The translations under genes were made by a program, and so were the position numbers. Below are positions 1 to 8,630 of a stretch of 59,625 nt of DNA, in pieces. The stretch comes from an uncultured Bacilli bacterium. Its GTDB lineage: Bacteria; Bacillota_I; Bacilli_A; RF39; UBA660. How positions within the stretch are numbered: the first letter of the stretch is position 1; each line of letters opens with the position of its first letter. The stretch is from NCBI GenBank assembly GCA_947589515.1, contig CANQBE010000004.1:1-59625 (forward strand), given 5' to 3'. A model generated the notes under the pieces. It searched no databases and was not told where the DNA came from. It worked only from the letters and a program-made list of their open reading frames with translations.

Positions 1-78
1 ATCCGTTAATGTTAAGGTTGCTACTTTGCCATTAACACTTACTGTTACTGTTGGATTGGTGGTATCTAAGTTAATTAC
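1..78 (-). pseudogene. Fragment of an Ig-like-repeat surface protein, open at the window edge
   Basis: Read on the minus strand from 78 to the edge, the codons give a Thr/Val-rich stretch (DTTNPTVTVSVNGKVATLT). This is typical of a beta-strand in bacterial Ig-like surface repeats. A stop lies just upstream (79-81) and there is no start codon, so it cannot be the 5' end of an intact gene. It may be a decayed piece, or a join at a repeat or inversion. The plus strand is also open to a TAA at 80-82, but its translation is less protein-like. The rest of 79-237 is AT-rich and I see nothing coding in it. Confidence 0.35.
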
Positions 79-237
79 TTAAGGACCTTTTTTTAAATGA
101 CCGAAAATCGATTTTAACTATATAAAATAAGGATAATATTTAAAAAAATTATTTCAACCGAAATTCAAAAAATGAAAAAATGCTTAATTTTTACCCTCAT
201 TTTTTTGACAAAAAAATCATAAATTTTTATAAAAAAC

Positions 238-291
238 TTTACATTTTTTTTCCGATAGAGTATCATGAATATATGAACAATTATTCATATA
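238..291 (+). promoter_or_regulatory. Promoter and ArsR/SmtB-type operator of the metal efflux operon
   Basis: A -35 TTTACA (238-243), a 17-bp spacer and a -10 TATCAT (261-266) are followed by the inverted repeat TATATGAA-CAATTA-TTCATATA (270-291), which covers the expected transcription start. The geometry matches the imperfect 12-2-12 operators of SmtB/CzrA-family repressors, so the downstream repressor probably autoregulates here and is released by metal. Confidence 0.8.
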
Positions 292-316
292 ATAATTAGA
301 AAGGAATATCATAAAA

Positions 317-619
317 ATGGAAAGTAAACAACTATTAACAGAGTTAGGTGACTTTTTTAAAATTTTTGCTGATCCTACTCGAATTCGTATCTTAGAATTA
401 TTAACCGATCAGGAAAAATGTGTAAGTGAAATTTCGGAACTACTAGAGGTTAGCCAATCTGCTGTTTCACATCAATTAAAACTTCTAAGACTTGCTAATG
501 TCGTTAGCACAGAGAAAATTGGTCAAACTGTAACATATCGCTTAGCAGATGATCATATTCGAATTATCATAAAATACGGATTAGAACATATTAAGGAGGC
601 AAAAGGTGAAAAAAATTAA
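317..619 (+). CDS. ArsR/SmtB-family metal-sensing transcriptional repressor
   Basis: A 100-residue winged-helix protein. The recognition helix region is SQSAVSHQLKLL (about 46-57) and the wing follows at about 66-75. The C-terminal helix carries D78-x-H80 and, eleven residues on, H91-x-x-E94. This is the spacing of the alpha-5 zinc site of SmtB/CzrA. The CVCD motif of arsenic or cadmium sensors is absent, with a lone Cys at about 35. It should repress itself and the overlapping P-type ATPase through the palindrome at 270-291 and release on Zn(II). The family call is firm. The metal is inferred from the site and from the ATPase type. Confidence 0.9.
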   Translation: MESKQLLTELGDFFKIFADPTRIRILELLTDQEKCVSEISELLEVSQSAVSHQLKLLRLANVVSTEKIGQTVTYRLADDHIRIIIKYGLEHIKEAKGEKN

Positions 620-2432
620 TAGTGATTTTTTAAAAATTGTATCAAGTCTTTTATTATTTGTCTTATCTTTTTTCTTTCAAAAATCTCCTGTACTTTATTT
701 TTTAACATTATTATTCAGTTACCTCATTGTATCTTTTGAAATTTATCTTCATGCTATTCATAATCTAAAAGAAAAAGAATTTTTTGATGAAAATATTCTC
801 ATGATACTTGCAACAATTGGTGCTTTCTGTATTGGTGAATATAAAGAAGCAGTAGTAGTAATGCTATTATTTCAAATTGGCGAGTATCTATCAGATATGG
901 CAGTTCATCATACAAAAGATAGTATTACAGAGTTAATGGATTTAAGAAGCGATACCATTCATTTACTAACAAAAGATACTCTAGAAACAGTACCTACCAA
1001 AAAAGCTAAAATAGGGGACTTGTTTGAAGTAAGACCTGGGGAAATCATTCCACTAGATGGAATCGTCATAAAAGGGGAAAGTACTTTAGATACTTCTAGT
1101 TTGACTGGGGAATCTATTCCACGCAATATCCATACAAAAGAAATGGTATTCAGTGGAATGGTAAATTTAACTAGTGTTTTAACCATTCAAGCAACTTCTA
1201 CTTATGAAACTAGTACTGCTAGTAAAATTATCGATTTAATGGAACATTCTAATGATAAAAAAACCAATACTGAAAAATTTATTACTAAATTTTCTAAAGT
1301 ATATACACCAGTAATCGTCATTTTAGCTGTTTTAATTACTGTGATTCCTACTTTATTTGGTTCTTCTTTTTCTCATCATTTTTATCATGCTTTAGTATTT
1401 TTAGTGATGAGTTGCCCCTGCGCTTTAGTAATTTCTGTGCCACTTGGCTTCTTTCAAGGGATTGGCAGATGTAGTAGGGAAGGTATCTTAGTTAAAGGAT
1501 CCAATGAATTAGATCATTTATCTACTATCGATAGTATTGTGTTTGATAAAACAGGAACAATTACGGAAGGAAATTTTCAGGTAACAGAGGTAAACTCTTT
1601 TCATCCAAAAAATAATTTATTAAAAATTGCAGCTTATTGCGAATCTTTTAGTAATCATCCTATTGCGAAATCCATTGTGGATTTCTATGGTAAAAAAATA
1701 GAAAAGAAAGAAGTTACTGTTCTTCAAGAAGAAAGTGGTAAAGGGATTAAGGCCAAGTATCAGAATCAAATCTATTATTTAGGAAATGAAAGATTTTTAA
1801 CAGAAAATAAAATTGTGATTCATCCTGTTAATAAGATAGGAACGATTATTTATATTGCAACTAAGAAAGAATATTTAGGTTATCTTGTGATTAGTGATCA
1901 AATCAAAGAAAATGCTAAATCGGCAATTACTCAGTTAAAAAGAATAGGAATTTCTAATTTAATGATATTATCAGGTGATCATGAAGAAATTGTTCAAGAT
2001 ATTTCTAAAAAAGTAGGTATTGATCATTACTTTGCATCTTTATTGCCACAAGATAAAGTCAATAAAGTAAAAGAATTGACCAAAAATCATCAAGTTCTTT
2101 TTGTTGGAGATGGTATGAATGATGCTCCGACTATGAAAGTTGCTACTTTAGGGGTTGCCATGGGTGGTATTGGTAGTGATGTTACGATAGAAGCTAGTGA
2201 TATTGTACTGATGAAAGATGATTTATCTATGATTCCCAAAGCAATTCAAATTTCTAGATTTACGAGAATGATTGTAACATATAATATTGGATTTGCTTTA
2301 GTGACTAAAGGAATTGTTTTGTTATTAGCACTGTTAGGTTATTCTTCTATTTGGATGGCTATTTTAGCAGATGTAGGTGTTACTTTATTATCTATCGTTC
2401 ATACCTTTATGATTCGCATCAAAAATTTGTAA
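606..2432 (+). CDS. cadA: Heavy-metal P-type ATPase, Zn/Cd/Pb exporter (PIB-2 type)
   Basis: A 608-residue P1B ATPase that pumps divalent soft metals out of the cytoplasm. Visible elements are the TGES actuator motif, the membrane CPC motif (270-272), phosphorylation site DKTGT (D314), NHPIA in the nucleotide domain and GDGMNDAP in the hinge. Lys in the NIGFALVTKG helix and Asp in the ILADVG helix are the extra ligands known from ZntA. No N-terminal HMA or CxxC domain is present. The start is GTG at 606, inside the repressor gene, with AAGGAGG at 594-600. Overlap of 14 bp indicates one transcript with the ArsR gene. Confidence 0.9.
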   Translation: MKKINSDFLKIVSSLLLFVLSFFFQKSPVLYFLTLLFSYLIVSFEIYLHAIHNLKEKEFFDENILMILATIGAFCIGEYKEAVVVMLLFQIGEYLSDMAVHHTKDSITELMDLRSDTIHLLTKDTLETVPTKKAKIGDLFEVRPGEIIPLDGIVIKGESTLDTSSLTGESIPRNIHTKEMVFSGMVNLTSVLTIQATSTYETSTASKIIDLMEHSNDKKTNTEKFITKFSKVYTPVIVILAVLITVIPTLFGSSFSHHFYHALVFLVMSCPCALVISVPLGFFQGIGRCSREGILVKGSNELDHLSTIDSIVFDKTGTITEGNFQVTEVNSFHPKNNLLKIAAYCESFSNHPIAKSIVDFYGKKIEKKEVTVLQEESGKGIKAKYQNQIYYLGNERFLTENKIVIHPVNKIGTIIYIATKKEYLGYLVISDQIKENAKSAITQLKRIGISNLMILSGDHEEIVQDISKKVGIDHYFASLLPQDKVNKVKELTKNHQVLFVGDGMNDAPTMKVATLGVAMGGIGSDVTIEASDIVLMKDDLSMIPKAIQISRFTRMIVTYNIGFALVTKGIVLLLALLGYSSIWMAILADVGVTLLSIVHTFMIRIKNL

Positions 2433-2467
2433 AAGATTTCAATAGCTAGTTTGAAATCTTTTTTTTA
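2433..2467 (+). terminator. Rho-independent terminator after the metal ATPase
   Basis: A ten-base-pair stem AAGATTTCAA/TTGAAATCTT (2433-2442/2451-2460) with an 8-nt loop is followed by a T run. It separates the efflux operon from the NAD operon. Confidence 0.85.
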
Positions 2468-2485
2468 TAAAAATTAAAAAAAGTG

Positions 2486-2578
2486 TTGACAAGCAATTAT
2501 GTTATTAATATAATGTTAATAACAGATGAGAAAAGTCTGTTAAAAAAATAACTAATGTTTTTAACAAAATGTTAAAAA
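2486..2578 (+). promoter_or_regulatory. NAD-operon promoter with palindromic operators (probable NrtR sites)
   Basis: This is a perfect consensus promoter: TTGACA (2486-2491), 17 bp, TATAAT (2509-2514). The -10 lies in the middle of the perfect palindrome TGTTATTAA-TATAATG-TTAATAACA (2500-2524). Two more inverted repeats follow: TAACAGA/TCTGTTA (2520-2526/2536-2542) and TTTTTAACA-AAA-TGTTAAAAA (2558-2578). A protein on the first palindrome would block RNA polymerase. The NrtR repressor encoded at the operon's far end is the obvious candidate, which is inference. Confidence 0.75.
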
Positions 2579-2592
2579 GAAAGAAGGATAAT

Positions 2593-3012
2593 ATGAAAAT
2601 AAATTTTACGGAAGAACAAATGAAAAAAATTTTAACACTCTATTTCAAAGAATGTCTGGGTATGGAAGGTAAAGTAATCACTACTATTAAAATCATTGAA
2701 ACAGGATATAACATGAATCCTTATAAGGAAGTTGTTGTTAAAAATGTATTCCAACATACGCGTGAAATTTTAGGAGAAAAAATAAGTTCCGAAATTATGA
2801 TAACGGAACCAATGGTTAAAGAAGCATTTACATATGTATTAAATCAAGAAAACTTAACGGTAGAAGAGATGGCATATCGTACGGAAATAAAATCTCATTT
2901 GACTGGCTATGGAATGGCTGAACACTTGAACGAAGAAGCAAAATTTGATGGTGTAAGCGTAATGGTTCAATTAAAAAATAAAGAAAAAAGAAAAGGAGTA
3001 ATGGAATCATGA
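2593..3012 (+). CDS. Conserved-looking protein of unknown function heading the NAD operon
   Basis: I do not recognise this 139-residue protein. It is soluble, mixed charged and predicted alpha/beta, with no signal peptide or membrane segment. The start at 2593 (MKINFTEEQ) is chosen because AAGAAGG lies just upstream; an in-frame ATG at 2569 lies inside an inverted repeat and has no ribosome site. The gene overlaps the nicotinamidase gene by 4 bp and shares the NrtR-type promoter, so its role is presumably linked to NAD or nicotinamide handling. No catalytic motif is evident. Confidence 0.6.
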   Translation: MKINFTEEQMKKILTLYFKECLGMEGKVITTIKIIETGYNMNPYKEVVVKNVFQHTREILGEKISSEIMITEPMVKEAFTYVLNQENLTVEEMAYRTEIKSHLTGYGMAEHLNEEAKFDGVSVMVQLKNKEKRKGVMES

Positions 3013-3614
3013 AAAATTTAAAAGTTTATAAAAAGTGCTTAATTATAGTAGATATGGTAAATGGTTTTGTACGAGAAGGAGGCTTAGCAGATTCCTATAT
3101 TGAACATACCATTAAAAGACAGTTAGAATTAATTCATGAATATCAAAAGGAAGAAGAGTTGATTGTCTTTATTAAAGATTGTCATGAATTAGATTCGGTA
3201 GAACATCAACGTTTTGGTGATATTAGGCATTGCTTAAAAGGTACCAAAGAAGCTGAATTAATTGATGAATTTAAAGATTTTGAACACCAGGAAAATACGT
3301 TATCATTTGAGAAAAACTGTACTAGTTTTCGTGAAGCTCCTGGTTTTATTGAAACTATGGAACAAGCAAAAAACATTTCTGAATTTGATATTGTTGGATG
3401 TTGTAGCGATATTTGTATCGTAAATGGAGTCATTTCTATGATGAACTATTTTGATCAAGTAAATCGAAAAGTAGAAGTTAGAGTTCATGAAGATGCCATT
3501 GAAACTTATGAAATTCCTGGTATTCATAATCGTAAACAATATACGGATGCTGCTTATTTACTATTAGAACAGCAAGGTGCCAAAAAAGTAAAAAAGTTAA
3601 AAGGAGAAAATTAA
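3009..3614 (+). CDS. pncA: Nicotinamidase-like isochorismatase-fold hydrolase
   Basis: A 201-residue cysteine hydrolase of the isochorismatase superfamily. It has the early catalytic Asp in IIVDMVNGF (about 15), a Lys in the FEKNCTSF segment (about 100) and the nucleophile Cys in VGCCSDICIVNGV (about 140). In nicotinamidases these three form the Asp-Lys-Cys triad that converts nicotinamide to nicotinate plus ammonia. Position directly before nicotinate phosphoribosyltransferase supports that substrate over other members of the superfamily. It overlaps the preceding gene by 4 bp and ends 1 bp before pncB. Confidence 0.82.
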   Translation: MKNLKVYKKCLIIVDMVNGFVREGGLADSYIEHTIKRQLELIHEYQKEEELIVFIKDCHELDSVEHQRFGDIRHCLKGTKEAELIDEFKDFEHQENTLSFEKNCTSFREAPGFIETMEQAKNISEFDIVGCCSDICIVNGVISMMNYFDQVNRKVEVRVHEDAIETYEIPGIHNRKQYTDAAYLLLEQQGAKKVKKLKGEN

Positions 3615-3615
3615 T

Positions 3616-5385
3616 ATGATGGAGATTCAAAAAATAAAAAAAGTAGAAGAAATTTTAAATCAATATGAGGAAAGAAACCATTTTCATTTCTGTTATCAAA
3701 AAGAAGAAATTGATTATGGAATTGGTGAAATCATCATTCAAGTTTTAGATAATCATTATTGTGTGTATATTCTTGATCGTGGACATCAATCTAACATGTG
3801 CCACTTTGAAGAGGAAGATATGGTGATTTACTATATTGCCAATTATTGTCGCGATAACTTAGAATTGTATCATCGTATTTTAGATATCGTAAATCCTAAA
3901 GAAAATAAAACCTTAATGACAGATTTGTATGAGCTTACGATGAGTGATGTTTATTATCAAGAAGGAAGAAAAGAAGAAATTGCCTATTTTGATGTCTTTT
4001 ATCGCTCTAATGTTGTAGGTAGTGGGTATCAAATTGCTTGTGGATTAAAAGAAGCTATCGATTATGTTCAAAATTTCCATTTTGAAGAATCTGATATTAG
4101 TTATTTAAGATCTACTAACAAATTATCTGAAGAATTTTTAAATTACTTACAAGATTTGAAATTTACAGGAGATATTTGGGCAGTACCTGATGGAACAGTC
4201 GTTTTTCCTAACGAACCAGTTATGACTGTGAAAGCTCCTATTATTGAAGCTCAAATTTTGGAAACAGCTTTACTAACTTGTTTTAATACCGGTAGCTTAA
4301 CAGCAACAGCAGCTAAGCAAATTACCAAAGCAGCAAACAATAGACCGGTAGCCGAATTTGGTGCGAGACGTGTACGTGGAGGAATTGATGCTACTCTTTT
4401 AGAAAGTAAAGCTGCTTATCTTGGAGGATGTAGTGCTACTAGTAATACATTAGCTGGCAAGAAATATAATATTCCCATTACAGGAACCATTGCTCATGCT
4501 TTGGTACAATCTCATCCAGAAAGTGAATACAATGCCTTTTTGTCTTATGCCAAAGCTGCTCCTAATAAAAATGAATTAGTATTATTAGTCGATACTTATG
4601 ATGTAGAATGTGGAATCATGAATGCGATTCGTCTTCAAAAGGAATATTTAGATCCACTTGGTTATCATTTAAAAGGAATTCGTATTGATAGTGGAGATTT
4701 AACTTATCTTACTAAAATGGCTCGTAAAATGTTTCAGGAAGTAGGAATGGATGATGTTCAAATTTGTGTATCTAATGGATTAGATGCTAAACAAGTAGAT
4801 ACCCTATTAAAAAATGGTAGTGAAATTGATACGTTTGGGATAGGAGATAATATTGTTGCTAATAAAGATAGGGCAAATTATGTCTATAAATTAGTAGCAG
4901 TAGAAAAAGATAATCAACCAGTACCATGTATTAAAGTAAGTGCTGATAGTATTAAGACTTTAAATCCAGGGTATAAAAAGATTTATCGCTTCTATAGTCA
5001 AGATACGAATCAAGTATTAGGAGATGTGATTACCGTATATGATGAAGAAATCAATTCTAAACATTATACTTTAGTCGATGATAAAAATCCTTGGAAGAAA
5101 ACAGAAATTTCTAATTATCGTGTAAGAGAATTACAAGTTCCTATTTTTGAACAAGGAAAATTAATTTATGAAGTACCAAGTTTAAAATTAAGTAGAGAAT
5201 ATTGTGAACAGGAATATCAAACGTTAACGGATCGTATTACTGATATTTATAATCCACATACTTATTATGTTGATTTGAGTGAAAAGCTAAGAATTCAAAA
5301 AGAAAAGATGCTACATGACGAATTAGAAAAAGTAGAAAGTAGAAAAAAAGAATATCAAAAGAAACTAGGAAAATATCATGCGTAA
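3616..5385 (+). CDS. pncB: Nicotinate phosphoribosyltransferase with N-terminal extension
   Basis: This enzyme makes nicotinate mononucleotide from nicotinate, PRPP and ATP in the Preiss-Handler pathway. The family core starts near residue 97 (TLMTDLYELTM) and carries EFGARRVRGGIDA with nearby GCSATSN, GTIAHALV, and a phosphate-binding RIDSGDL strand. At 589 residues it is longer than the usual enzyme of about 480-490. Residues 1-95 form an extra acidic, His/Tyr-rich domain that I do not recognise. AAAGGAG precedes the ATG. The gene follows pncA by 1 bp and overlaps the Nudix gene by 8 bp. Confidence 0.9.
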   Translation: MMEIQKIKKVEEILNQYEERNHFHFCYQKEEIDYGIGEIIIQVLDNHYCVYILDRGHQSNMCHFEEEDMVIYYIANYCRDNLELYHRILDIVNPKENKTLMTDLYELTMSDVYYQEGRKEEIAYFDVFYRSNVVGSGYQIACGLKEAIDYVQNFHFEESDISYLRSTNKLSEEFLNYLQDLKFTGDIWAVPDGTVVFPNEPVMTVKAPIIEAQILETALLTCFNTGSLTATAAKQITKAANNRPVAEFGARRVRGGIDATLLESKAAYLGGCSATSNTLAGKKYNIPITGTIAHALVQSHPESEYNAFLSYAKAAPNKNELVLLVDTYDVECGIMNAIRLQKEYLDPLGYHLKGIRIDSGDLTYLTKMARKMFQEVGMDDVQICVSNGLDAKQVDTLLKNGSEIDTFGIGDNIVANKDRANYVYKLVAVEKDNQPVPCIKVSADSIKTLNPGYKKIYRFYSQDTNQVLGDVITVYDEEINSKHYTLVDDKNPWKKTEISNYRVRELQVPIFEQGKLIYEVPSLKLSREYCEQEYQTLTDRITDIYNPHTYYVDLSEKLRIQKEKMLHDELEKVESRKKEYQKKLGKYHA

Positions 5386-5968
5386 AGATAAGAAGATAGA
5401 ATTAGAAGAATCTATCAAAAAATTTAAAACAAGACGAGTCATGGAAAAAGAAAATGTATCTAGTCACTTTTTAACAGTGGAAGTCAAAGATTATGAACTC
5501 AATAATGGTAAAGTAATTACTAGAGAAAAGATTTTAAAAAATAAAAAAGATGGAAATGCAGTGATTATTATTCCCATTACGAAAGATCAAGAATGGATTA
5601 TGGTGATAGAACCTAGAGTTCATACAAAAGAACAAGTTGGGATTGGGTTTCCCGCTGGCTATATTGAAAAAGAAGAGTCCCCAATCCTAGCAGCCAAAAG
5701 GGAACTACAAGAAGAAACCGGTTATCAAGCAGAAACTTTAGAAGTAATCGATGGTTTTTATCAAGATGAAGGATGTTCTAGTAGTTATAACACCATCGTG
5801 TTAGCAACTGGTTGTGTAAAGATTAGTAAGCAAATGCTAGATGAAGGAGAGTTTATTCATTACTTTTTATGTAGTCAAAAAGAAGCTTATGAATTACTAA
5901 ATGAAGGATGGATTCAAGGGGTAAATTCAAAATATGCATTATTAAAGATGCAAAATATTTGGAAATAG
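5378..5968 (+). CDS. Nudix hydrolase, ADP-ribose pyrophosphatase-like
   Basis: A 196-residue protein with an intact Nudix box: a Gly, five residues, Glu, seven residues, then RELQEETGY (about 90-118, beginning AGYIEKEE). The beta-rich N terminus and the PRVHTKEQ region resemble NudF-type ADP-ribose pyrophosphatases, which split ADP-ribose into AMP and ribose 5-phosphate. In an NAD operon that reaction recycles the product of NAD glycohydrolysis, and ADP-ribose is a known NrtR effector. The exact nucleotide substrate cannot be read from the sequence. Confidence 0.8.
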   Translation: MRKDKKIELEESIKKFKTRRVMEKENVSSHFLTVEVKDYELNNGKVITREKILKNKKDGNAVIIIPITKDQEWIMVIEPRVHTKEQVGIGFPAGYIEKEESPILAAKRELQEETGYQAETLEVIDGFYQDEGCSSSYNTIVLATGCVKISKQMLDEGEFIHYFLCSQKEAYELLNEGWIQGVNSKYALLKMQNIWK

Positions 5969-6014
5969 AGTAAGATAAAGATATGAGGGGTAAACTAACA
6001 GTAGGAGGTATTGT

Positions 6015-7928
6015 ATGAAAGAATATGGTTATGTTAAGGTAGGAGCTTGTGTTCCTAAATTAAAAGTAGCGGATGTATCTTATAATGTAGAAGAAATCAT
6101 TTCTCTTATGAAAAAAGCAGAGATAGAAGAAGTAGCGATTTTGGTTTTTCCTGAATTATGTATAACCGGTTATACTTGTGGTGATTTATTTTTTCAGGAA
6201 CAACTTTTAAAAAGTAGTAAAGAAGGAATTCAAAAAATTTTACAGGAAACCAAAGAGTTAGAATTAATTTCTATCATTGGTGCTCCCATTGGCATTCATA
6301 ATCAATTGTTTAATTGTAGTGTTGTTGTACAAAAAGGAAAAATTTTAGGAATTGTCCCTAAAACTTATATTCCTAATTATAATGAGTTTTATGAAAAACG
6401 TTGGTTTGCAACTAGTCTCGATTTATTAAAAACAGAAATTACTTATTGTGATCAAGTAGTACCTATTGGAACGGATTTACTTTTTAAGGATATCCAAGAA
6501 GAAAATATGAATTTTGGTATTGAGATTTGTGAAGATTTATGGAGCATTGTACCACCAAGTAATTCATTAGCATTAAATGGTGCTAACTTAATATTTAATC
6601 TTTCTAGTAGTAATGAATTGATTGGCAAGTATGAATATCGAAAGAATTTAGTAAAGAGTCAATCTAGTAAATTGATTTGTGGTTATATCTATACATCTAG
6701 TGGAGTATTAGAATCTACTTGTGATGTTGTCTTTTCTGGTCATGCTATGATAGCTGAGAATGGTGCCATTTTAGAGGAAAGTAAACGTTTTCAGTTTGAT
6801 AGTGAACTAATTATTCAAGATATTGATGTTCAAAAACTAAATAATTTAAGAATGAAAGATATTAGTTATATGGGAATAAGACCAACAACACCGGTAAGAG
6901 AAGTTCCTGTTAGCATAAGAGATAGTAAATCACTTCATAGAACGTATGAGAAAAATCCTTTTGTACCAAATGATACTACCCAAAGGGAAAAAAGATGTCA
7001 GGAAATTTTGGAAATACAAGCATGTGGTCTTGCCAAACGATTACAGCATATTGGAACAGATAAAACGGTGATTGGAATTAGTGGTGGACTCGATTCTACT
7101 TTATCTTTTTTAGTCATTGTCGAAGCTTACCAAAAGTTAGGATTCGATACTAAAAATATCACAGCAATTACGATGCCTGGTTTTGGAACGACTTCTAGAA
7201 CACTAGAAAATGCCAAAAAATTAATGCAAGCTTATCAGGTAGAATTAAAGGAAATTCCTATTGTAGAAGCAAGTCTATTACATATGAAGGATATTGGTCA
7301 TGATCCTAGCATTCACGATGTTACCTATGAGAATGTGCAAGCAAGAGAGAGAACTCAAATTTTAATGGATGTTGCGAATAAAATTGGTGGAATTGTCGTA
7401 GGAACTGGTGATTTATCAGAACTTGCTTTAGGTTGGTGTACTTATAATGGAGATCATATGAGTATGTATAGTGTCAATACTTCCATTCCTAAAACTTTAG
7501 TCAAATATTTGGTTCGCTATGTTGCCGATACTAATGTAAAAGTAAAATCCATTTTATATGATATTCTAGATACTCCAATTTCCCCTGAATTATTACCTCC
7601 TTCTAAAGATGGTAAAATCAAACAGAAAACAGAAGAAAAAATAGGACCTTATGAATTACATGACTTCTTCTTATATCACTTCTTTCGCTATGGAGCAAAT
7701 CCGGATAAATTATTATTATTAGCAAAACATACTTTTGCAGGAATCTATACAGAAAAAGAAATTTTAAAATGGTTGGAAGTTTTCTTAAAAAGATTTTTCA
7801 CTCAACAATTTAAGAGAAATGCTCTACCAGATGGTCCTAAAGTAGGAACAGTTAGTTTATCTCCTAGAGGAGATTTAAGAATGCCAAGTGATGCAAGTTA
7901 CCAAGAATGGGTAAAGAAGTTATCATGA
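6015..7928 (+). CDS. nadE: Glutamine-dependent NAD synthetase
   Basis: A 637-residue two-domain enzyme. The N-terminal nitrilase-fold glutaminase (about 1-290) has the Glu in FPELC, the Lys in VPKTYIPNYNEFYE and the Cys in GIEICEDLW. The C-terminal NAD synthase domain has the ATP-binding P-loop GISGGLDST (about 357) and TGDLSELALGW. It amidates nicotinate adenine dinucleotide to NAD using glutamine nitrogen. TAGGAGG lies 6-12 bases before the ATG. It shares an ATGA overlap with nadD, so translation is probably coupled. Confidence 0.95.
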   Translation: MKEYGYVKVGACVPKLKVADVSYNVEEIISLMKKAEIEEVAILVFPELCITGYTCGDLFFQEQLLKSSKEGIQKILQETKELELISIIGAPIGIHNQLFNCSVVVQKGKILGIVPKTYIPNYNEFYEKRWFATSLDLLKTEITYCDQVVPIGTDLLFKDIQEENMNFGIEICEDLWSIVPPSNSLALNGANLIFNLSSSNELIGKYEYRKNLVKSQSSKLICGYIYTSSGVLESTCDVVFSGHAMIAENGAILEESKRFQFDSELIIQDIDVQKLNNLRMKDISYMGIRPTTPVREVPVSIRDSKSLHRTYEKNPFVPNDTTQREKRCQEILEIQACGLAKRLQHIGTDKTVIGISGGLDSTLSFLVIVEAYQKLGFDTKNITAITMPGFGTTSRTLENAKKLMQAYQVELKEIPIVEASLLHMKDIGHDPSIHDVTYENVQARERTQILMDVANKIGGIVVGTGDLSELALGWCTYNGDHMSMYSVNTSIPKTLVKYLVRYVADTNVKVKSILYDILDTPISPELLPPSKDGKIKQKTEEKIGPYELHDFFLYHFFRYGANPDKLLLLAKHTFAGIYTEKEILKWLEVFLKRFFTQQFKRNALPDGPKVGTVSLSPRGDLRMPSDASYQEWVKKLS

Positions 7929-8506
7929 AAATAGGAATTTATGGAGGAAGTTTTAATCCTCCTCATAAGATGCATGAAAGTATTGGTAAACAGTTACTTG
8001 AAAAACAGTTATTAGATTTTATTATTTTTGTTCCTACTAGTAATGATTATCCGAAAGCAGGACTCATTCATGATTATGAAAGATATGAAATGTTAAATTT
8101 AATAGTAGAAGAGGAAGAACACTTTTCAGTATCTAACTATGAATTTGGAAGAAGAACTTATACATATGAAACTTTAGAGTATTTTCAGAAACAGTATCCT
8201 AGGGATGATATTTATTTTATTTGTGGTAGCGATAATCTAGCACAATTTGATACTTGGAAATGCTATCAAGAAATTTTAAAAAATTATAGAGTAATTGTGA
8301 TTCCAAGAGAAGAAAATATCAGAAAGTTATTAGTTAAGTATCAAAAGTATCGAAGTCATATTCAGATAGTACCTTTAGAAAATAATTTTTTATCTTCTAC
8401 TCTAGTTAGAGAATATTTAAGAAATCAAGACTATGAAAAGGTAGAAGAATTTATTCATCCAAAAGTATTAGCGTATATTCAAGATAAAAATTTATATAGG
8501 GAATAG
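7925..8506 (+). CDS. nadD: Nicotinate-nucleotide adenylyltransferase
   Basis: This enzyme adenylates nicotinate mononucleotide to NaAD, the substrate of the preceding NadE. The 193-residue protein begins with the nucleotidyltransferase signature GIYGGSFNPPHKMH and ends the fold with the SSTLVREYL motif (the ISSTxxR type). FICGSDNLAQFDTW matches the NadD substrate loop. The start at 7925 is preferred over an in-frame ATG at 7907 because the family begins MKIGIYGG and the ATG overlaps the nadE stop. The length is normal for the family. Confidence 0.93.
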   Translation: MKIGIYGGSFNPPHKMHESIGKQLLEKQLLDFIIFVPTSNDYPKAGLIHDYERYEMLNLIVEEEEHFSVSNYEFGRRTYTYETLEYFQKQYPRDDIYFICGSDNLAQFDTWKCYQEILKNYRVIVIPREENIRKLLVKYQKYRSHIQIVPLENNFLSSTLVREYLRNQDYEKVEEFIHPKVLAYIQDKNLYRE

Positions 8507-8516
8507 AAAAATATAG

Positions 8517-8536
8517 AAAAATCAATAGATTTTTAT
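8517..8536 (+). terminator. Weak hairpin after nadD
   Basis: AAAAATC-AATA-GATTTTT (8517-8523/8528-8534) is a short weak stem followed by only a few T-rich bases. It may attenuate rather than end the transcript. The rest of 8535-8630 is a short stretch with some coding look (SWQMKELLGKNHRM) but no convincing start. Confidence 0.35.
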
Positions 8537-8630
8537 TAGAATGATGATAGAAAGCCTAGTTGGCAAATGAAAGAATTATTAGGAAAGAATCATCGAATGA
8601 TAAATCAAGTGAATGAAAGAGGTGAAAGTA

